Source: JAPHTQ01 sp050287105 (lineage in GTDB: Bacteria; Pseudomonadota; Gammaproteobacteria; Thiohalomonadales; Thiohalomonadaceae). From it: 22,427 bases of DNA. Of this stretch, positions 21,448 to 22,427 are shown in pieces. Under the pieces are notes generated by a model, which was not told the DNA's origin, searched no databases, and worked only from the letters and a program-made list of their open reading frames with translations. The translations under genes and the position numbers were made by a program. Position 1 is the stretch's first letter. Each line of letters opens with the position of its first letter. Location of the stretch: NCBI GenBank assembly GCA_050287105.1, contig JBNKBG010000040.1, positions 1 through 22,427 of the forward strand. Direction: 5' to 3'.

Positions 21448-22427
21448 ATGCAGGCAAAACACTTTTTCATCGCGGCAATGATATTGCCGTCTCTTTTCTT
21501 AACCTGTTCCAGTATCGCCGCAGAGAGTGACACCAGCACAGCGGCAGTCATCGTTACCGCTACCCGTAGTGCGCAGAGCGTCGACGACACCCTCGCCGCG
21601 GTCACAGTGATCACGCGTGAAACGATCGAGGCAAGCCAGAGCAACAGTGTCATGGACCTGCTGCAAAGCAGTGTGCCGGGGATCGACTTCAGCCGTAACG
21701 GAGGTCCGGGCAGCACAACCGTGTTGCTGCTGCGTGGCGGTGAAAGCGATCACGCACTGATTCTGGTCGACGGTGTACGCGCCTCCTCGGTCACCAGCGG
21801 CGCCTTCAACTGGTCCGGCCTGGCGCTGGATCAAATCGAACGCATCGAGATCGTACGTGGGCCCGGTTCAAGCCTCTACGGCTCCGAAGCGATCGGCGGA
21901 GTAATTCAGATCTTCACTCGCAAAGGCCGTAAGGTGCATGCATCAATCGGCGGTGGTAGCTACGGTACAGGCAAGATGAGCGTCGGTGTTGGCGAACAAA
22001 TCGATGGTAACAGCGTTCATTTCAATCTCAGTCACGAACAAAGCAGGGGCTTCTCTGCCACCAACAGCAACTCCAGTGCCTATGAAGCGGACGACGACGG
22101 TTATCGCAATACGAGTATCGACACTGGTTTCTCCATATCACTGAGTGATGCAACACAAATCAGCCTCAATCTACTGCGCAGCGAAAGCAGCAGTGAGTAT
22201 GACAACGCCGGCTACAGCAATGCCCACGACGAAACCGTCGACAGCAGCGGAGAACTGCGCCTCGACTGGCAGACCTTCTATAACTGGTCACAGCGGCTGG
22301 TAATCAACGCCAGCGAACAACGCTACCAATCCCACGACAGCTGGCCCGCAATCATTAACAGCCACCGTCGCGGTGCCAACTGGCAAAACGATTTCACTAT
22401 CGGGGCACAGCAACTCCTGACCTTTGG
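21448..22427 (+). CDS. btuB: BtuB-like TonB-dependent receptor (3' end outside window)
   Basis: The frame runs open from ATG 21448 to the window edge, about 326 residues. Residues 1-25 are a signal peptide ending CSSIAA. A TonB box, AAVIVTATR, follows near the mature N-terminus. The plug domain has LLQSSVPGIDF, LRGGESDHALILVDGVR and IERIEIVRGPGSSLYGSEAIGGVIQIFTRKG, which is close to BtuB. Barrel strands then begin (about residue 150 onward) and continue past the window. It should import cobalamin across the outer membrane, energised by TonB. Shine-Dalgarno AGGGGA ends about five bases before the ATG. The cobalamin riboswitch 132 bases upstream fixes the likely substrate. The barrel and C-terminus cannot be assessed. 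Confidence 0.9.
   Translation, partial: MQAKHFFIAAMILPSLFLTCSSIAAESDTSTAAVIVTATRSAQSVDDTLAAVTVITRETIEASQSNSVMDLLQSSVPGIDFSRNGGPGSTTVLLLRGGESDHALILVDGVRASSVTSGAFNWSGLALDQIERIEIVRGPGSSLYGSEAIGGVIQIFTRKGRKVHASIGGGSYGTGKMSVGVGEQIDGNSVHFNLSHEQSRGFSATNSNSSAYEADDDGYRNTSIDTGFSISLSDATQISLNLLRSESSSEYDNAGYSNAHDETVDSSGELRLDWQTFYNWSQRLVINASEQRYQSHDSWPAIINSHRRGANWQNDFTIGAQQLLTF

Overview
The window looks like a chromosomal segment of a gammaproteobacterium. It carries a classical ArgA-type N-acetylglutamate synthase, a solitary Dam-type adenine methylase, the rppH-ptsP pair and a Pho-box promoter of enterobacterial type. Base composition is moderately GC-rich and gene packing is tight. Two genes run off the window (1..900 and 21448..22427). 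I see no tRNA, rRNA, insertion sequence, prophage or CRISPR array.

Layout. (1) Positions 1-900, minus strand: a periplasmic phosphate-binding (PstS-like) protein behind a well-formed PhoB box and -10. (2) Positions 1064-6427, plus strand: a TetR repressor with a palindromic operator over its own predicted transcription start, then an RND/MMPL inner-membrane transporter, a LolA-like periplasmic protein and a DUF1302-like outer-membrane barrel. Together these look like a three-compartment envelope route for a hydrophobic or lipid cargo. A bidirectional terminator follows at 6450-6477. (3) Positions 6492-9646, minus strand: a stand-alone CZB zinc-binding protein, and a two-gene operon of a GNAT/C39-peptidase fusion and a RimK-type ATP-grasp ligase. 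The operon's first Shine-Dalgarno lies inside a perfect hairpin. The chemistry of this pair is not assigned and it is the best candidate for an undescribed system. (4) Positions 9816-14569, plus strand: argE, a heptameric-repeat hairpin, argA, dam (zero-gap junction) and an EAL-HDOD signalling protein with a degenerate EAL domain.

(5) Positions 14579-17432, minus strand: rppH and ptsP (RNA 5'-end processing and nitrogen-related PTS). (6) Positions 17592-19985, plus strand: a HAD phosphatase tightly linked to a BtuC-like permease and a BtuD-like ATPase. (7) Positions 19976-20743, minus strand: an orphan ParA ATPase that overlaps the btuD end tail to tail. (8) Positions 20744-22427: a promoter, a complete cobalamin riboswitch (P1 21105-21112/21308-21315) and a truncated BtuB-like TonB-dependent receptor. 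Vitamin B12 import therefore frames the right end: receptor, permease and ATPase are present, but no periplasmic binding protein is visible. Functional names rest on recognised motifs and gene order; no database search was run.
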